From RGIG995 sp045542115 (lineage in GTDB: Bacteria; Bacillota; Clostridia; Oscillospirales; UBA644), in the NCBI GenBank assembly GCA_045542115.1, contig JAZQKK010000019.1, positions 1-64,000 of the forward strand: 64,000 bases of DNA, written 5' to 3'. Under the pieces are notes generated by a model. It was given only the letters and a program-made list of their open reading frames with translations. It had not been told where the DNA came from and did no database searches. How positions within the stretch are numbered: position 1 is the first letter of the stretch; each line of letters opens with the position of its first letter. Below, one piece after another: positions 30,998 through 40,161 of this stretch. The position numbers and the translations under genes were made by a program.

Positions 30998-33949
30998 ATG
31001 TTACAGGTCATCAATCTTACCAAAGTCTACAAAACAAAGCACGGGGCCGATACCCGGGCTCTGGACGGCGTTACCCTGCAATTTCCCGAAAAGGGAATGG
31101 TCTTCCTTTTGGGGAAATCGGGGAGCGGGAAATCCACCCTTTTGAACGTGTGCGGCGGCTTGGACAATCCTACGTCGGGGGAAATCATCGTCAAGGGAAG
31201 AAGCAGTAAAAACTTCTCTCAAAGCGATTTTGACTCCTACCGCAACACCTTTATCGGATTTATTTTCCAAGAATACAATATTCTCAACGAATTTTCCGTA
31301 GAAGACAACATTGCCCTTGCCCTGGAACTGCAAGGAAAGGGAAAAGATAAAAAAGCCATTGCAAAACTGCTGGACGACGTGGATTTGTCCGGGTTTGCCA
31401 AGCGGAAGCCCAACACCCTGTCCGGCGGTCAGAAGCAGAGAATCGCCATCGCCCGGGCGCTGATTAAAAATCCCGAAATCATTATGGCCGACGAACCCAC
31501 CGGAGCGTTGGACTCCAACACGGGCAAACAGGTCTTTGACACTCTGAAAAAACTGTCTCAGGATAAGTTGGTCATCGTCGTCTCCCACGACCGGGAATTT
31601 GCGGAACTGTACGGGGACCGCATCATTGAATTGAAAGACGGAAAAATTCTGTCCGACGTATCCAAGACCCAACAGCAGCAACAGGCTCTGACCCAAAACG
31701 TCAACGCCGTGGGCAACGTTTTGAGTATGAAGACGGGAGCCGACCTGACCGATGCGGACTTTGAACAGATCAAGGCCTTTTTGAAAAAGGCTTCCGGCAG
31801 CGTGGTGATCGCCTCGGGAGAAAAGGACGTTCAAAACTTTAAGAAGGTCAGCCGCATCAACGATTCGGGGGAACAGGAAATCTTTGCGGACACCGATGAA
31901 TCCAGGTTGGAGAAAAAGACCTACACCAAGGAAGACAGTCGCTTTATCCGGTCCAAACTCCCCGGACGCCACGCGGTAAAAATCGGCCTTTCCGGGCTGA
32001 AAAGAAAACCCTTCCGTCTGTTTATGACCATCCTTCTGTGCACCGTTTCCTTCGTGATGTTCGGGCTTCTGTCCACGTTGAATTTCTACGACAGCGAACA
32101 GACCTTCCGGGAGACGCTGACCCTTTCCGCTCCGGAATTTCTGAAAGCCGACAAGAGTTATCAAGCCAACGTCACCTGGTTCTCCTTCGGGCAGGAAGAA
32201 CATTCCTATGACACCCTTTACCGGGCAAGATTCTCCGACGACGACATCGCAAAACTGAAAGCATCCACCGGGGACCGCATTTTCGGTGGCGTGGAAGCCT
32301 ATTTTACACTGAACGTGCGGAACACTTCCCAATACTGGGCTCCCCGCATCTCCACCGTGGCAACCTTGCCGGAAGGGCACCCGCTGCGCAACCGTATTAC
32401 CGGTGCGTACCCCACAAACGCGGATGAAATCGTGCTTACTACTTATCTTGCCGACCTTACCGTGGCTTGCCAGACCTACGACGCCAACGGAAAACCCATT
32501 GAAATCTCCAAGCCCGAAGACTTGATTGGGAAGAAGATTTCCATCGACGGAACCACGTATACCGTCACCGGTCTGTTTGATTGCGGCGCCGTCGACCCGA
32601 AATACGATATCCTCAAAGATTCCTCAGAACGCAACGACCGTCTGCAAATGGAATTGGAACAGTATCTCAACGACGGTCAGTTCCAGTTCGTCTTCGTCAA
32701 CGCGGAACAGTTGCGGAAAATTTCCGACCGCTACGAGCAATACGGTGGGGAAAAATCCTATCATTACCGGTCCGTTACTTCCGACCTTCATCTGCAAAAT
32801 GAAGAGGCGGAATATCCGGAATGGGGGTCTGCGTATTACCTCTCCCCCGCCGAAGTCAACGCCTCTTGGACCTATTATCCCTTGGGAGATAAGAATACTC
32901 CGGCAGACAACGAAGTCATCGTGACCTCTTCCGTATACTATCGGACGCTGTCCGACTTCATCTATCAGGACGTCAATAAACTGCAAGAACAAGAACGTTA
33001 CGATGAAGCAGAAAAGCTATATTCCATCGCCGAAGCCTGCGGACATTTGTCCAACGGAAGAAAATGGGTGGAATCCGACGACGGAAAAGGCACGGAAATT
33101 ATTCTGACCGAAGCCGAAAAAGAGGCTTATCGCACGCAGATTGCTCCCATCGAAAGCAAGTACGCCGAAAAACTGACCCTTTCGCTGAAACTCTTTAACA
33201 ACGCCAATCAGGCCGCCGTGGGCGACGGAAAGAGTTATACCGTTATCGGCCATTACGATATCGGCGAGGAATACCAGGAATATCTGATTTTGTCCGAAGC
33301 CCAGGTCAAGGTTCTGTGGGACGAACAAAAGACCCAGACCGAATACTATGAAGAAATTTCCAGCAAATACGTTGCCCCCGCAAACGCGGTGTACGATTAT
33401 TTGTACCTGCCTTACGACCAATCCGAAGTCCAAAAGGACCTGTATTGGGATATGTACAGCGTGGAAGATTTTGCAGAAGACGGAAGCCAAGTCACGTTGG
33501 TGGGGTCTTTTGTCAGCGACCTGCGGTTTGCCGATGAAATCGTCAAGACCCTGTCTACCGTGTTCCTGTACGTGGGATTGGTCCTGTTGGTCTTTGCCGT
33601 GCTTCTCTTCTCCAACTTTATCGCTACTTCCATCTCTCAGAAAAAGCGGGATATCGGAATTCTGAGAGCCGTCGGAGCCAGAAGTTTCGACGTGTTCAAA
33701 ATCTTCTTCTCCGAATCCTTCTTTATCTCCGCCTTGTGCAGTGTAATCTCCCTAGCAGGATGCTTTATTATCTGTCACTTTATCAATCAACTGTTGGCAA
33801 CCAGCTTGGGAGCATCCCTTCTGGTCTTCGGAATCCCGTCCATCGCGATTCTGTTGGCCGTTGCCTTCCTGACCGCCGTGGTATCTACCTTCCTGCCGGT
33901 CTATAACGCCGCCAAGAAGAAACCCGTTGACTCCATTCGGGCGATTTAA
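30998..33949 (+). CDS. ABC transporter, fused ATPase and FtsX/MacB-type permease
   Basis: The 983-residue protein fuses an ATPase to a permease. Residues 1-220 hold Walker A (GKSGSGKST), the signature LSGGQKQR and Walker B (IIMADEPTGALD). A charged linker leads to a first membrane helix near 338-358, a large outside domain of about 490 residues, and three more helices (about 854-878, 910-930, 943-968) with the FtsX motif region (KKRDIGILRAVGA). This is the MacB/LolD-type mechanotransmission topology, used for peptide or lipid extrusion or for signalling rather than import. It has its own promoter; no two-component system or substrate gene is adjacent. Confidence 0.9.
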   Translation: MLQVINLTKVYKTKHGADTRALDGVTLQFPEKGMVFLLGKSGSGKSTLLNVCGGLDNPTSGEIIVKGRSSKNFSQSDFDSYRNTFIGFIFQEYNILNEFSVEDNIALALELQGKGKDKKAIAKLLDDVDLSGFAKRKPNTLSGGQKQRIAIARALIKNPEIIMADEPTGALDSNTGKQVFDTLKKLSQDKLVIVVSHDREFAELYGDRIIELKDGKILSDVSKTQQQQQALTQNVNAVGNVLSMKTGADLTDADFEQIKAFLKKASGSVVIASGEKDVQNFKKVSRINDSGEQEIFADTDESRLEKKTYTKEDSRFIRSKLPGRHAVKIGLSGLKRKPFRLFMTILLCTVSFVMFGLLSTLNFYDSEQTFRETLTLSAPEFLKADKSYQANVTWFSFGQEEHSYDTLYRARFSDDDIAKLKASTGDRIFGGVEAYFTLNVRNTSQYWAPRISTVATLPEGHPLRNRITGAYPTNADEIVLTTYLADLTVACQTYDANGKPIEISKPEDLIGKKISIDGTTYTVTGLFDCGAVDPKYDILKDSSERNDRLQMELEQYLNDGQFQFVFVNAEQLRKISDRYEQYGGEKSYHYRSVTSDLHLQNEEAEYPEWGSAYYLSPAEVNASWTYYPLGDKNTPADNEVIVTSSVYYRTLSDFIYQDVNKLQEQERYDEAEKLYSIAEACGHLSNGRKWVESDDGKGTEIILTEAEKEAYRTQIAPIESKYAEKLTLSLKLFNNANQAAVGDGKSYTVIGHYDIGEEYQEYLILSEAQVKVLWDEQKTQTEYYEEISSKYVAPANAVYDYLYLPYDQSEVQKDLYWDMYSVEDFAEDGSQVTLVGSFVSDLRFADEIVKTLSTVFLYVGLVLLVFAVLLFSNFIATSISQKKRDIGILRAVGARSFDVFKIFFSESFFISALCSVISLAGCFIICHFINQLLATSLGASLLVFGIPSIAILLAVAFLTAVVSTFLPVYNAAKKKPVDSIRAI

Positions 33950-33971
33950 GGGATATTTGCGTGTGGTGGTA

Positions 33972-34162
33972 CTGTTCTTTCTTTTCACGAGAAAAGAAGG
34001 AACAGCAAAAAACGGCGGAATCCTTCCGCCGTGGAAAAAATAAAATAATAATAATGCGCGGAAGAAAATCTTCCGCGCTAAACTTTTTTCTTCCTCTCCG
34101 CCGAATGTAATTCGACGACCTCAGCGTTTCTTTGGTTCTTTCTCTTCGCGAAAAGAAAGAAC
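33972..34162. repeat. Cluster of palindromes (CTTTC and GC-rich hairpins)
   Basis: Four inverted repeats fill the gap between the ABC transporter and thrB: CTTTC-type at 33972-34005 (15-base-pair arms), CGGCGGAA/TTCCGCCG at 34013-34031, GCGCGGAAGA/TCTTCCGCGC at 34056-34078, and CTTTC-type at 34135-34162. The first and last resemble the perfect palindrome at 14576-14611, and the GC-rich one resembles 14430-14450. They look like a non-coding repeat family, some of which may act as terminators. Confidence 0.7.
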
Positions 34163-34173
34163 ACCCGTGCTCT

Positions 34174-35067
34174 TTAATACTCCTCGGTCACAATGGCACC
34201 TTGGCGGTCGATTTCGGGGGACAAGACCTTCCAGCCCCGCTCCGTCTCGTTGCGCAGGCGGGCGGAAAGACGGCCGGCAAAGTTCCGGTCATCGGTCAGC
34301 GCCAACAGGGTAGGTCCGGCTCCGGAAATACAAAAGGCGATGGCTCCCGATTCGGTGGCAAGACGGTGTACTGTTTCGTATTCGGGAATCAGAGAAAAGC
34401 GATACGGCTGGTGCAACCGGTCGTTCAACGCCCGGGAAATTACGGGAACGTTCCCCGTTTCCAAGGCCTTCAACAACACCGCTCCGTGGGAGATATTGTA
34501 GACCGCATCGGCCCGGGTATACATCTCCGGCAAAGCTTTGCGCGCCTGTGCGGTGGGCAATTCAAAGGTGGGGATGCAGACCACGAACCGCAGACCTTCC
34601 GCCATCTGATAGGTCACCGTGTCGGGAACGCCGTCGTTCATCATCGAAGCGGTCAGCCCTCCGTAAAAGGCGGGAGCAAGGTTGTCGGGATGTCCCTCGA
34701 TGCGCGTGGCCAATTCCAACATTTTCCGGTTATCAAAGGGGTATCCGGCTTCTGCGTTGGCAGCCACGACGCCGGCAACGATCATTGCCGCGGAAGACCC
34801 CAACCCCCGGGACACGGGAATCTGAGTCTCCAACATTTCCATCCGAAGTCCCGTATAGGGGACTCCGGCTTCTTTCAGGGTCATTTCATAGGCCCGCACC
34901 GCCAGATTTTTCGGATTGCAGTATTTTTCTTCACATCCGAAAATCTCCAAACCACCGTCAATGGCTTCAAAGGTGTAGGTGTTATACAACCCCAAAGCAC
35001 AGCCGAAGGAGTCGAATCCCGGCCCTAAATTTGCGGTGGATGCGGGAACGCGAACGGTACGCTTCAT
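34174..35067 (-). CDS. thrB: Homoserine kinase
   Basis: ThrB phosphorylates L-homoserine for threonine synthesis. The 297-residue cytosolic protein is a GHMP-superfamily kinase: substrate motif at the start (VRVPASTANLGPGFDSFGCAL), ATP-binding Gly/Ser loop PVSRGLGSSAAMI around residue 85, and the third motif ISGAGPTLLAL near 250. Its ATG overlaps the thrC stop by four bases (ATGA), so both are made together. The gene order thrC-thrB without hom is seen in many Clostridia. Confidence 0.96.
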   Translation of the reverse strand: MKRTVRVPASTANLGPGFDSFGCALGLYNTYTFEAIDGGLEIFGCEEKYCNPKNLAVRAYEMTLKEAGVPYTGLRMEMLETQIPVSRGLGSSAAMIVAGVVAANAEAGYPFDNRKMLELATRIEGHPDNLAPAFYGGLTASMMNDGVPDTVTYQMAEGLRFVVCIPTFELPTAQARKALPEMYTRADAVYNISHGAVLLKALETGNVPVISRALNDRLHQPYRFSLIPEYETVHRLATESGAIAFCISGAGPTLLALTDDRNFAGRLSARLRNETERGWKVLSPEIDRQGAIVTEEY

Positions 35068-36536
35068 ACTTCTACCTTCTTCAACACATAATCAAGGATG
35101 GAATCTTTGGCAATCACGTCGGTGTGGCGAACGATCTTTTCTTTTAACCCGGCCAATCCGGCAGGAATGGGCACGTTGGTGCGCGCGTAGAGTTGGTCCA
35201 TCACCTTAAATTCGTCTTCGTCGGGAGTTTCGCCCAAAGCGGAGAGCACCGCTACGGGGAATTTATAGGGGGATGCGGTAGAAAGAATAATCACCGCTCC
35301 CTGCACCGGGGCAGTTTTAAACTGTTCCGCCACGTTTACCGCAACGGCAGTGTGGGTGTCACACAGATATCCGTAGGTCTCGTAGGTCTTTCCGATGGTT
35401 TCCAAGGTCTCGCCCTCGGAACAGCACCCGGCAAAGAACACGTCCTTCAACCGGGCGAGCAGAGAAGCGTCGACCGTATATTCGCCCACTTCATTCAACT
35501 GCTTCATATAACCGGCAATGGCTTGACAATCTCCGCCGGAGGCGAGATACAGCATCCGTTCCAGATTGCTGGACACCAAAATATCCATCGAGGGAGAATT
35601 GGTGCGATGGAAGACCCGGCGACGGTCGTATCGGCCGGTGTTTAAAAATTCCGTCAGAACGTCGTTCTGATTGGAAGCACAAATCAGTTTCTTGACCGGC
35701 AAGCCCAGGCATTTTGCAAAATACCCCGCCAGAATGTCTCCAAAGTTGCCGGTGGGAACGACGAAGCTCACTTCATCCCCCATTGCAATCTCTCCGGCGG
35801 CAACCAAATCACAGTAAGATTTGTAATAATACACGATTTGAGGCGCCAGGCGGCCGATATTGATGGAATTTGCACTGGAAAGCATTACGCCGTATTGTTT
35901 TAAATCTTTTCCCGCACAGGCGGCAAAGGTGTTTTTCACACCGGTCTGAGCGTCGTCAAAATTTCCGTCGATGGCACAAACGGTCACGTTGCTCCCTTCC
36001 TGGGTCACCATCTGGGCCTTTTGCACCGCAGACACGCCCCCGTTGGGGTAAAACACGATGATTCCCGTGCCGTCTACGTCGTGGAATCCTTCCAGGGCGG
36101 CTTTTCCGGTGTCGCCGCTGGTGGCGGTGAGAATCATAATTTTTTCGGTGATTCCCAATTTCTTCTTGGCTTCGGTAATCAATACGGGAAGCATCGACAG
36201 CGCCACGTCTTTAAAGGCGGACGTGGGACCGCGGAACAGTTCCAAAACGTAATCGTTTCCGACTTTTACGGTGGGAGTCACGTCTTCGGTCTCAAATTTA
36301 TTGCCGTAGGCCCGATGGACCATCTCCGCCATTTCCGCTTCGGTAAATTCATCAAACAGCGTCCGCAAAATGATTGCGGCCATTTCTTCAAAGGACTTGT
36401 CCGCCAAATTCTGAGGCAATACCTTCAAGGACGTCAAATCCACGGGCAGATACAGTCCCCCGTCGGGAGCAATACCTTCCAGGATGGCTTGCAGGGAATT
36501 GACGGTGTGGCGGGAACGGGTGCTTTGATATAACAT
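35064..36536 (-). CDS. thrC: Threonine synthase
   Basis: ThrC converts O-phosphohomoserine to threonine with PLP. ATG 36534-36536 (MLYQSTRSRHTVNSLQAILEGIAPDGGLYLP) is preceded by CGGAGG; the further upstream in-frame codons are not conserved. The 490-residue product is the long, bacterial/fungal-type enzyme. The PLP lysine is Lys109 in FRGPTSAFKDVAL, and the phosphate-binding TSGDTGKAAL follows at about 135. The promoter is divergent from rpmE. Confidence 0.96.
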   Translation of the reverse strand: MLYQSTRSRHTVNSLQAILEGIAPDGGLYLPVDLTSLKVLPQNLADKSFEEMAAIILRTLFDEFTEAEMAEMVHRAYGNKFETEDVTPTVKVGNDYVLELFRGPTSAFKDVALSMLPVLITEAKKKLGITEKIMILTATSGDTGKAALEGFHDVDGTGIIVFYPNGGVSAVQKAQMVTQEGSNVTVCAIDGNFDDAQTGVKNTFAACAGKDLKQYGVMLSSANSINIGRLAPQIVYYYKSYCDLVAAGEIAMGDEVSFVVPTGNFGDILAGYFAKCLGLPVKKLICASNQNDVLTEFLNTGRYDRRRVFHRTNSPSMDILVSSNLERMLYLASGGDCQAIAGYMKQLNEVGEYTVDASLLARLKDVFFAGCCSEGETLETIGKTYETYGYLCDTHTAVAVNVAEQFKTAPVQGAVIILSTASPYKFPVAVLSALGETPDEDEFKVMDQLYARTNVPIPAGLAGLKEKIVRHTDVIAKDSILDYVLKKVEV

Positions 36537-36585
36537 AACTGATTCCTCCGTAGAATCCAATTAAAGTAAGCGTAAATAATATATA

Positions 36586-36614
36586 ATTATAACACCAAAT
36601 CCCCGGTTTGTCAA
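36586..36614 (-). promoter_or_regulatory. Sigma-A promoter of thrC-thrB
   Basis: On the minus strand TTGACA (36609-36614) and TATAAT (36586-36591) with a 17-base spacer. No T-box or threonine attenuator is present in the short leader. Confidence 0.88.
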
Positions 36615-36684
36615 TGACAGGACAAGAAATGGAACGGGAAAATTGTTTCAAAACTATGAAATTTGATTTTTTTTCAAAAAACCC

Positions 36685-36713
36685 TTGCATTTTTCCAAAC
36701 AATGTGCTATAAT
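36685..36713 (+). promoter_or_regulatory. Promoter of rpmE
   Basis: TTGCAT (36685-36690) and TATAAT (36708-36713) with a 17-base spacer. Confidence 0.8.
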
Positions 36714-36771
36714 AAAATGCAATGTAATCAATTTGTGCCTTTTCGGCACACTCGGAAAGGAATGAAAATAG

Positions 36772-36972
36772 ATGAAGGACGGAATTCATCCCGTTTACAA
36801 AGACACGACCATCACTTGTGTTTGCGGTAACGTAATCCACACCCGCTCCACCAAGGAAGACATCCGCGTTGAAATTTGCTCCGCCTGCCATCCTTACTAC
36901 ACCGGCAAGCAGAAGCTGGTTGATACCGGCGGCCGCGTTGACCGTTTCAAGAAGAGATTCAACCTGAAATAA
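36772..36972 (+). CDS. rpmE: 50S ribosomal protein L31, zinc type
   Basis: L31 bridges the subunit heads through 5S rRNA. The 66-residue product has the zinc ligands CxC (TCVCGN) and CxxC (CSACHP), the family start MKDGIHPVYKDTTITC and the end TGGRVDRFKKRFNLK. It is monocistronic, with its own promoter and terminator. Confidence 0.97.
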   Translation: MKDGIHPVYKDTTITCVCGNVIHTRSTKEDIRVEICSACHPYYTGKQKLVDTGGRVDRFKKRFNLK

Positions 36973-36996
36973 TTCGGGACTTTTCAAGAAGCAATC

Positions 36997-37028
36997 AAAG
37001 GACGAATCGTTTTGGTTCGTCCTTTTTT
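36997..37028 (+). terminator. Terminator after rpmE
   Basis: AAAGGACGAA/TTCGTCCTTT with a nine-base loop and a run of T. Confidence 0.85.
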
Positions 37029-37034
37029 ATTGTA

Positions 37035-37067
37035 AAAAAGCGAAACACATACTGCGTTTCGCTTTTT
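37035..37067 (-). terminator. Terminator of the Gfo/Idh/MocA operon
   Basis: AAAAAGCGAAAC/GTTTCGCTTTTT with a nine-base loop, just beyond the minus-strand oxidoreductase stop. Confidence 0.75.
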
Positions 37068-37077
37068 CTTTTTTCTC

Positions 37078-38325
37078 TTATTTCCGATTGTGAATAGCGT
37101 CCAGATATGCCTGAACCGATTCTTTGGAAGGCGCGTAATCGGGATGGGAACTGCAAGGAAGGGTGGGTTCTTCCCCGTTGGGACCGAAGAAGGGGGTCAG
37201 CGTGTCGTTTTCCCATTTTACCCGGTCTTCTTCCTTGCGGAAGTCGGGAACATCGTAAGGAACGCCCCGTTCCAACTGAGACCGATGGGCCAAAATACCA
37301 ACCGCCGCCATCCGGGTGGCGAAGTATACGTCAAAGGGAGGTTCGGTGTCGTTTCTCACGCAATTCAAAAATTCCTGAATTACCAAGAAGTCTCCGCCGC
37401 CGTGGCCTTCTTTTTCAATCAAGGCTTCGTCTTTATGGTTCCATTTCGCCTCGTACTGATTTTTCTGTTCCATTCCTTCGGGCGTACTCCACTTGTTGTA
37501 TTGGAGCATCATCTGGTCTTTCATTCCCCGAAGGTTTTCAATCTGGCCGTTTTCACCGCAGACCCGGTAATTATTTCCGTGGGCGCCGAAGCCGGCGTTG
37601 GCAGTAAATTTAAAGACCGAATCATTGTCGTTGAGGGTGGTGATGATCGTGGCACGGTCTCCGCAACGAGTTCCGGTGACCGGCATTCCATCCCGCAACG
37701 GTGCAAAAATCGGCATCGCCGTCACCCGAATGGGAGTCGCCCCGGTTGCATACATAATGGGAGCAAGGGAGTGGGTGACGTAGTAGGTTCGGGGAAGATA
37801 ATTCCGCCAATGCTCGGGATAGGGCTTGTATTTCTGAACAAACCATACGTCATCTTCCGCCACCGGATGATTGTATTCCCCTTCGGCATAGAGAATTTTT
37901 CCCAAGGTTCCTTCGTCGCAGACCCGTTTGATTTCCCGATTGAACTTCATAAACGGATAGTTCTCGCAGAGCATATATTTTGCATTCGACCGCTCTGCTG
38001 CCCGAACCAACTGAACGCATTCCGCCATCGTACTTGCGGCGGTACATTCACTCAGGACGTGAATTCCCTTTTCCAAGCAACGAATGGCAAAGGGGGTGTG
38101 TTCGTTGAAATAGTTGGCCAAAAGCACTGCGTCCATCGGATGTTCCAAAAACGCATCGAAGGACGTGTAATAGGCCGTGCCGTCCCCTAGACGTTCTTTG
38201 GCTTTGTCCAGCCAATATTCGTCTTTGTCGCAAACGGCAACGATTTCTCCATTGTTCGCCAAAATGCTGTTGATGTAATCCGCACCGCGATTGATTCCAA
38301 AGATGCCAATTTTAATCTGTTTCAT
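37078..38325 (-). CDS. Gfo/Idh/MocA-family oxidoreductase
   Basis: The family comprises NAD(P)-dependent sugar, inositol or amino-sugar dehydrogenases and some glycosidases. The 415-residue product has the N-terminal Rossmann fold (IKIGIFGINRGADYINSI, then VAVCDKD), the ANYFNEHTPFAIRCLEKGIHVLSECT region, where the usual EKP is replaced by SEC, and a C-terminal alpha/beta domain with CVRNDTEPPFDVYFATRMAAVGILAHRSQLERGVPYDVPDF. The missing Lys of EKP makes the redox activity uncertain. It lies 22 bases downstream of a DMT transporter and is divergent from an AraC regulator, suggesting uptake and use of a sugar-like compound. Confidence 0.85.
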   Translation of the reverse strand: MKQIKIGIFGINRGADYINSILANNGEIVAVCDKDEYWLDKAKERLGDGTAYYTSFDAFLEHPMDAVLLANYFNEHTPFAIRCLEKGIHVLSECTAASTMAECVQLVRAAERSNAKYMLCENYPFMKFNREIKRVCDEGTLGKILYAEGEYNHPVAEDDVWFVQKYKPYPEHWRNYLPRTYYVTHSLAPIMYATGATPIRVTAMPIFAPLRDGMPVTGTRCGDRATIITTLNDNDSVFKFTANAGFGAHGNNYRVCGENGQIENLRGMKDQMMLQYNKWSTPEGMEQKNQYEAKWNHKDEALIEKEGHGGGDFLVIQEFLNCVRNDTEPPFDVYFATRMAAVGILAHRSQLERGVPYDVPDFRKEEDRVKWENDTLTPFFGPNGEEPTLPCSSHPDYAPSKESVQAYLDAIHNRK

Positions 38326-38347
38326 AAAAAACTCCTTTATTCAACTT

Positions 38348-39205
38348 TTACCAAGGTAATGCGACTAATAACAAAATCCCAACGAAGGACAATCCCACGG
38401 CAATCCATTGCTTTTTGGTAGGTTTGTCTTTGGTAAAGCAGGCGATAACGGTGGACACGATCATCGTGCCCCCGGTCACCATCGGATATTGTACCGAAGC
38501 GGGCACCTGCAACAATGCAATGAGCAACAGGTAATTTGCCAACTGATTCAAAAGTCCGCCCCCGAACCCGAAGGCCGCGGAATCGAAACGAAGGAATTTT
38601 TTATATCCGGGGAAGAACAATAAGGCCAGCACTCCCGCCACCAAAAACAAACAAACGGCACAGAGCAACGAATACCCGGAAGAGGAGATTTTGGGGAGGT
38701 CGGCTGACTGATATACCTTCGCAAAGACCCCCGACATTCCGTTGAGTACAAACACCCCGGCGTAATAAATCAAACCGCCTTTGACCTGAGATTTTTCCAC
38801 CGTTACCAGCAATGCCGCAAGAATAAAGAGATAACACACCCCTTTTGCGACGGTCATCCCCTCGTCAAAGAACAAGACCCCGGCCACGGAGGGCAATACC
38901 ATCCCGCCCAGCATCAAAAACAAAGAATATAGGGACAAATTGACCTTCCCCAGCATTTTCAACCCGCAAAAAGAAAGCACCAGGCTGTTCACCGCCGTTA
39001 AAAGGGCCATTGCAAAGGGAAACCATTCGAACTCAAACCGAAAACCGTTGATGGGAAATAATGCTAAAATCCCGGCACAGGATGTCAAGGTCGTCAAAAG
39101 AAACGCGGGGAAAAATCCGCTTCCCATTCCTTTTTGATAGGCACGGTTGAGGGCAAAATTTCCCCCAAACAACAAAACGCTTATCAAAATCATTCCATAA
39201 TACAT
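38348..39205 (-). CDS. DMT-superfamily (EamA-like) transporter
   Basis: ATG 39203-39205 is preceded by GAGGTGAATT; a TTG 29 codons earlier is in the promoter region and is rejected. The 285-residue protein has about ten hydrophobic segments beginning with MYYGMILISVLLFGGNFALNRAYQKG and ending WIAVGLSFVGILLLVALPW, the two-repeat layout of drug/metabolite transporters. Substrate and direction are not predictable. It is the first gene of a two-gene operon with the oxidoreductase. Confidence 0.82.
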   Translation of the reverse strand: MYYGMILISVLLFGGNFALNRAYQKGMGSGFFPAFLLTTLTSCAGILALFPINGFRFEFEWFPFAMALLTAVNSLVLSFCGLKMLGKVNLSLYSLFLMLGGMVLPSVAGVLFFDEGMTVAKGVCYLFILAALLVTVEKSQVKGGLIYYAGVFVLNGMSGVFAKVYQSADLPKISSSGYSLLCAVCLFLVAGVLALLFFPGYKKFLRFDSAAFGFGGGLLNQLANYLLLIALLQVPASVQYPMVTGGTMIVSTVIACFTKDKPTKKQWIAVGLSFVGILLLVALPW

Positions 39206-39223
39206 CCAATTCACCTCGCCTTC

Positions 39224-39314
39224 ATTATAGCACCTGCCGTTTCTCTTGTAAATGGAAAATTTCCATCTATTTATGGAAAAAATCCTTGACAACGGATGAG
39301 AATTATGATATGAT
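39224..39314. promoter_or_regulatory. Divergent promoter region with ATGGAAA half-sites
   Basis: Leftward promoter: TTTACA (39247-39252) and TATAAT (39224-39229), 17-base spacer. Rightward promoter: TTGACA (39286-39291) and TATGAT (39309-39314), 17-base spacer. Between them ATGGAAA-A-TTTCCAT (39252-39266) forms a palindrome touching the leftward -35 box, and a third ATGGAAA occurs at 39273-39279. These are plausible binding sites for the AraC protein encoded to the right. Confidence 0.65.
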
Positions 39315-39333
39315 GGGACTGAGGTGATGTAAA

Positions 39334-40116
39334 ATGGCTCAAAATATGTGTAAATTTATCCTCGACACGCCTGTCTCGGAATTGCAGACCATCAATTTCG
39401 TCTTGGAATGTAACCCCGAAGCCCAACGAACCCGCCACCGCTTGACCCACCATCAGATGATTTTGGTATCCAGGGGAACGGGGACGTTTTCCATCGGACA
39501 AGCCCGGGTCCCCGGCACCTGCGGAGATTTGATTTTTGCTTTTGCATCGGAAGAATTTTTCGCCGAAGGCACGGGATTGGAATACTTCTACGTAACCTTT
39601 CGGGGACAACGGGCCAACGAATTGTTTTTGCGGTTCGGCATTACATCCCAAAACCGGACGTTTCAACAACACGAAGGGCTGGTTCCTTTTTTTCGGGAAA
39701 ATCTCTCCCGAGCCACGGAAGAAAATTTGGACATTCTCTCCGAATGTGTTTTAATGTACGCCTTTTCCCGGCTGACCCCGGTATCCGAACAAAAAAACGA
39801 CGTTACCCTGCGGCTGATTCGCCACGCGGAGACCCACTTTTCCGACCCCGGACTGTCCCTTGCTTCCATTGGGGAAGAATGGGGGTACAGCGCGAAATAT
39901 CTCTCCGATTCTTTTAAAAGGCGGATGGGCATCGGTTTTTCCCGGTATTTAAAAACGATGCGAATCAACCACGCCGTCTTTTTGATGGAACACGGGGTGG
40001 AATCGGTAAAAAACGTAGCCTTCCTGTGCGGATTTCAAGACCCCCTGTATTTTTCCAAAGTCTTCCGGGATGAATTGGGATTCCCTCCCACGGAATACCA
40101 AAAGAGAAATAAATAA
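39334..40116 (+). CDS. AraC-family transcriptional regulator
   Basis: The 260-residue protein has an N-terminal cupin-like sensing domain (about 20-140, with HHQMILVSRGTGTFSIGQARVPGTCGDLIFAF) and a C-terminal double helix-turn-helix (about 160-258) with the signature VKNVAFLCGFQDPLYFSKVFRDELGFPPTEYQKRN. It starts behind GAGGTGAT. Its position, divergent from a transporter and an oxidoreductase with shared operator-like sites, suggests that it controls those genes in response to a sugar or related compound. Confidence 0.9.
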   Translation: MAQNMCKFILDTPVSELQTINFVLECNPEAQRTRHRLTHHQMILVSRGTGTFSIGQARVPGTCGDLIFAFASEEFFAEGTGLEYFYVTFRGQRANELFLRFGITSQNRTFQQHEGLVPFFRENLSRATEENLDILSECVLMYAFSRLTPVSEQKNDVTLRLIRHAETHFSDPGLSLASIGEEWGYSAKYLSDSFKRRMGIGFSRYLKTMRINHAVFLMEHGVESVKNVAFLCGFQDPLYFSKVFRDELGFPPTEYQKRNK

Positions 40117-40123
40117 AAAAGCT

Positions 40124-40154
40124 CCCCGGCGAAACCATCTTCGCCGGGGATTTT
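40124..40154. terminator. Terminator after the AraC gene
   Basis: CCCCGGCGAA/TTCGCCGGGG with a six-base loop, followed by ATTTT and preceded by A-rich sequence, so it can also serve the converging DUF4349 gene. Confidence 0.85.
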
Positions 40155-40161
40155 CCTATTT

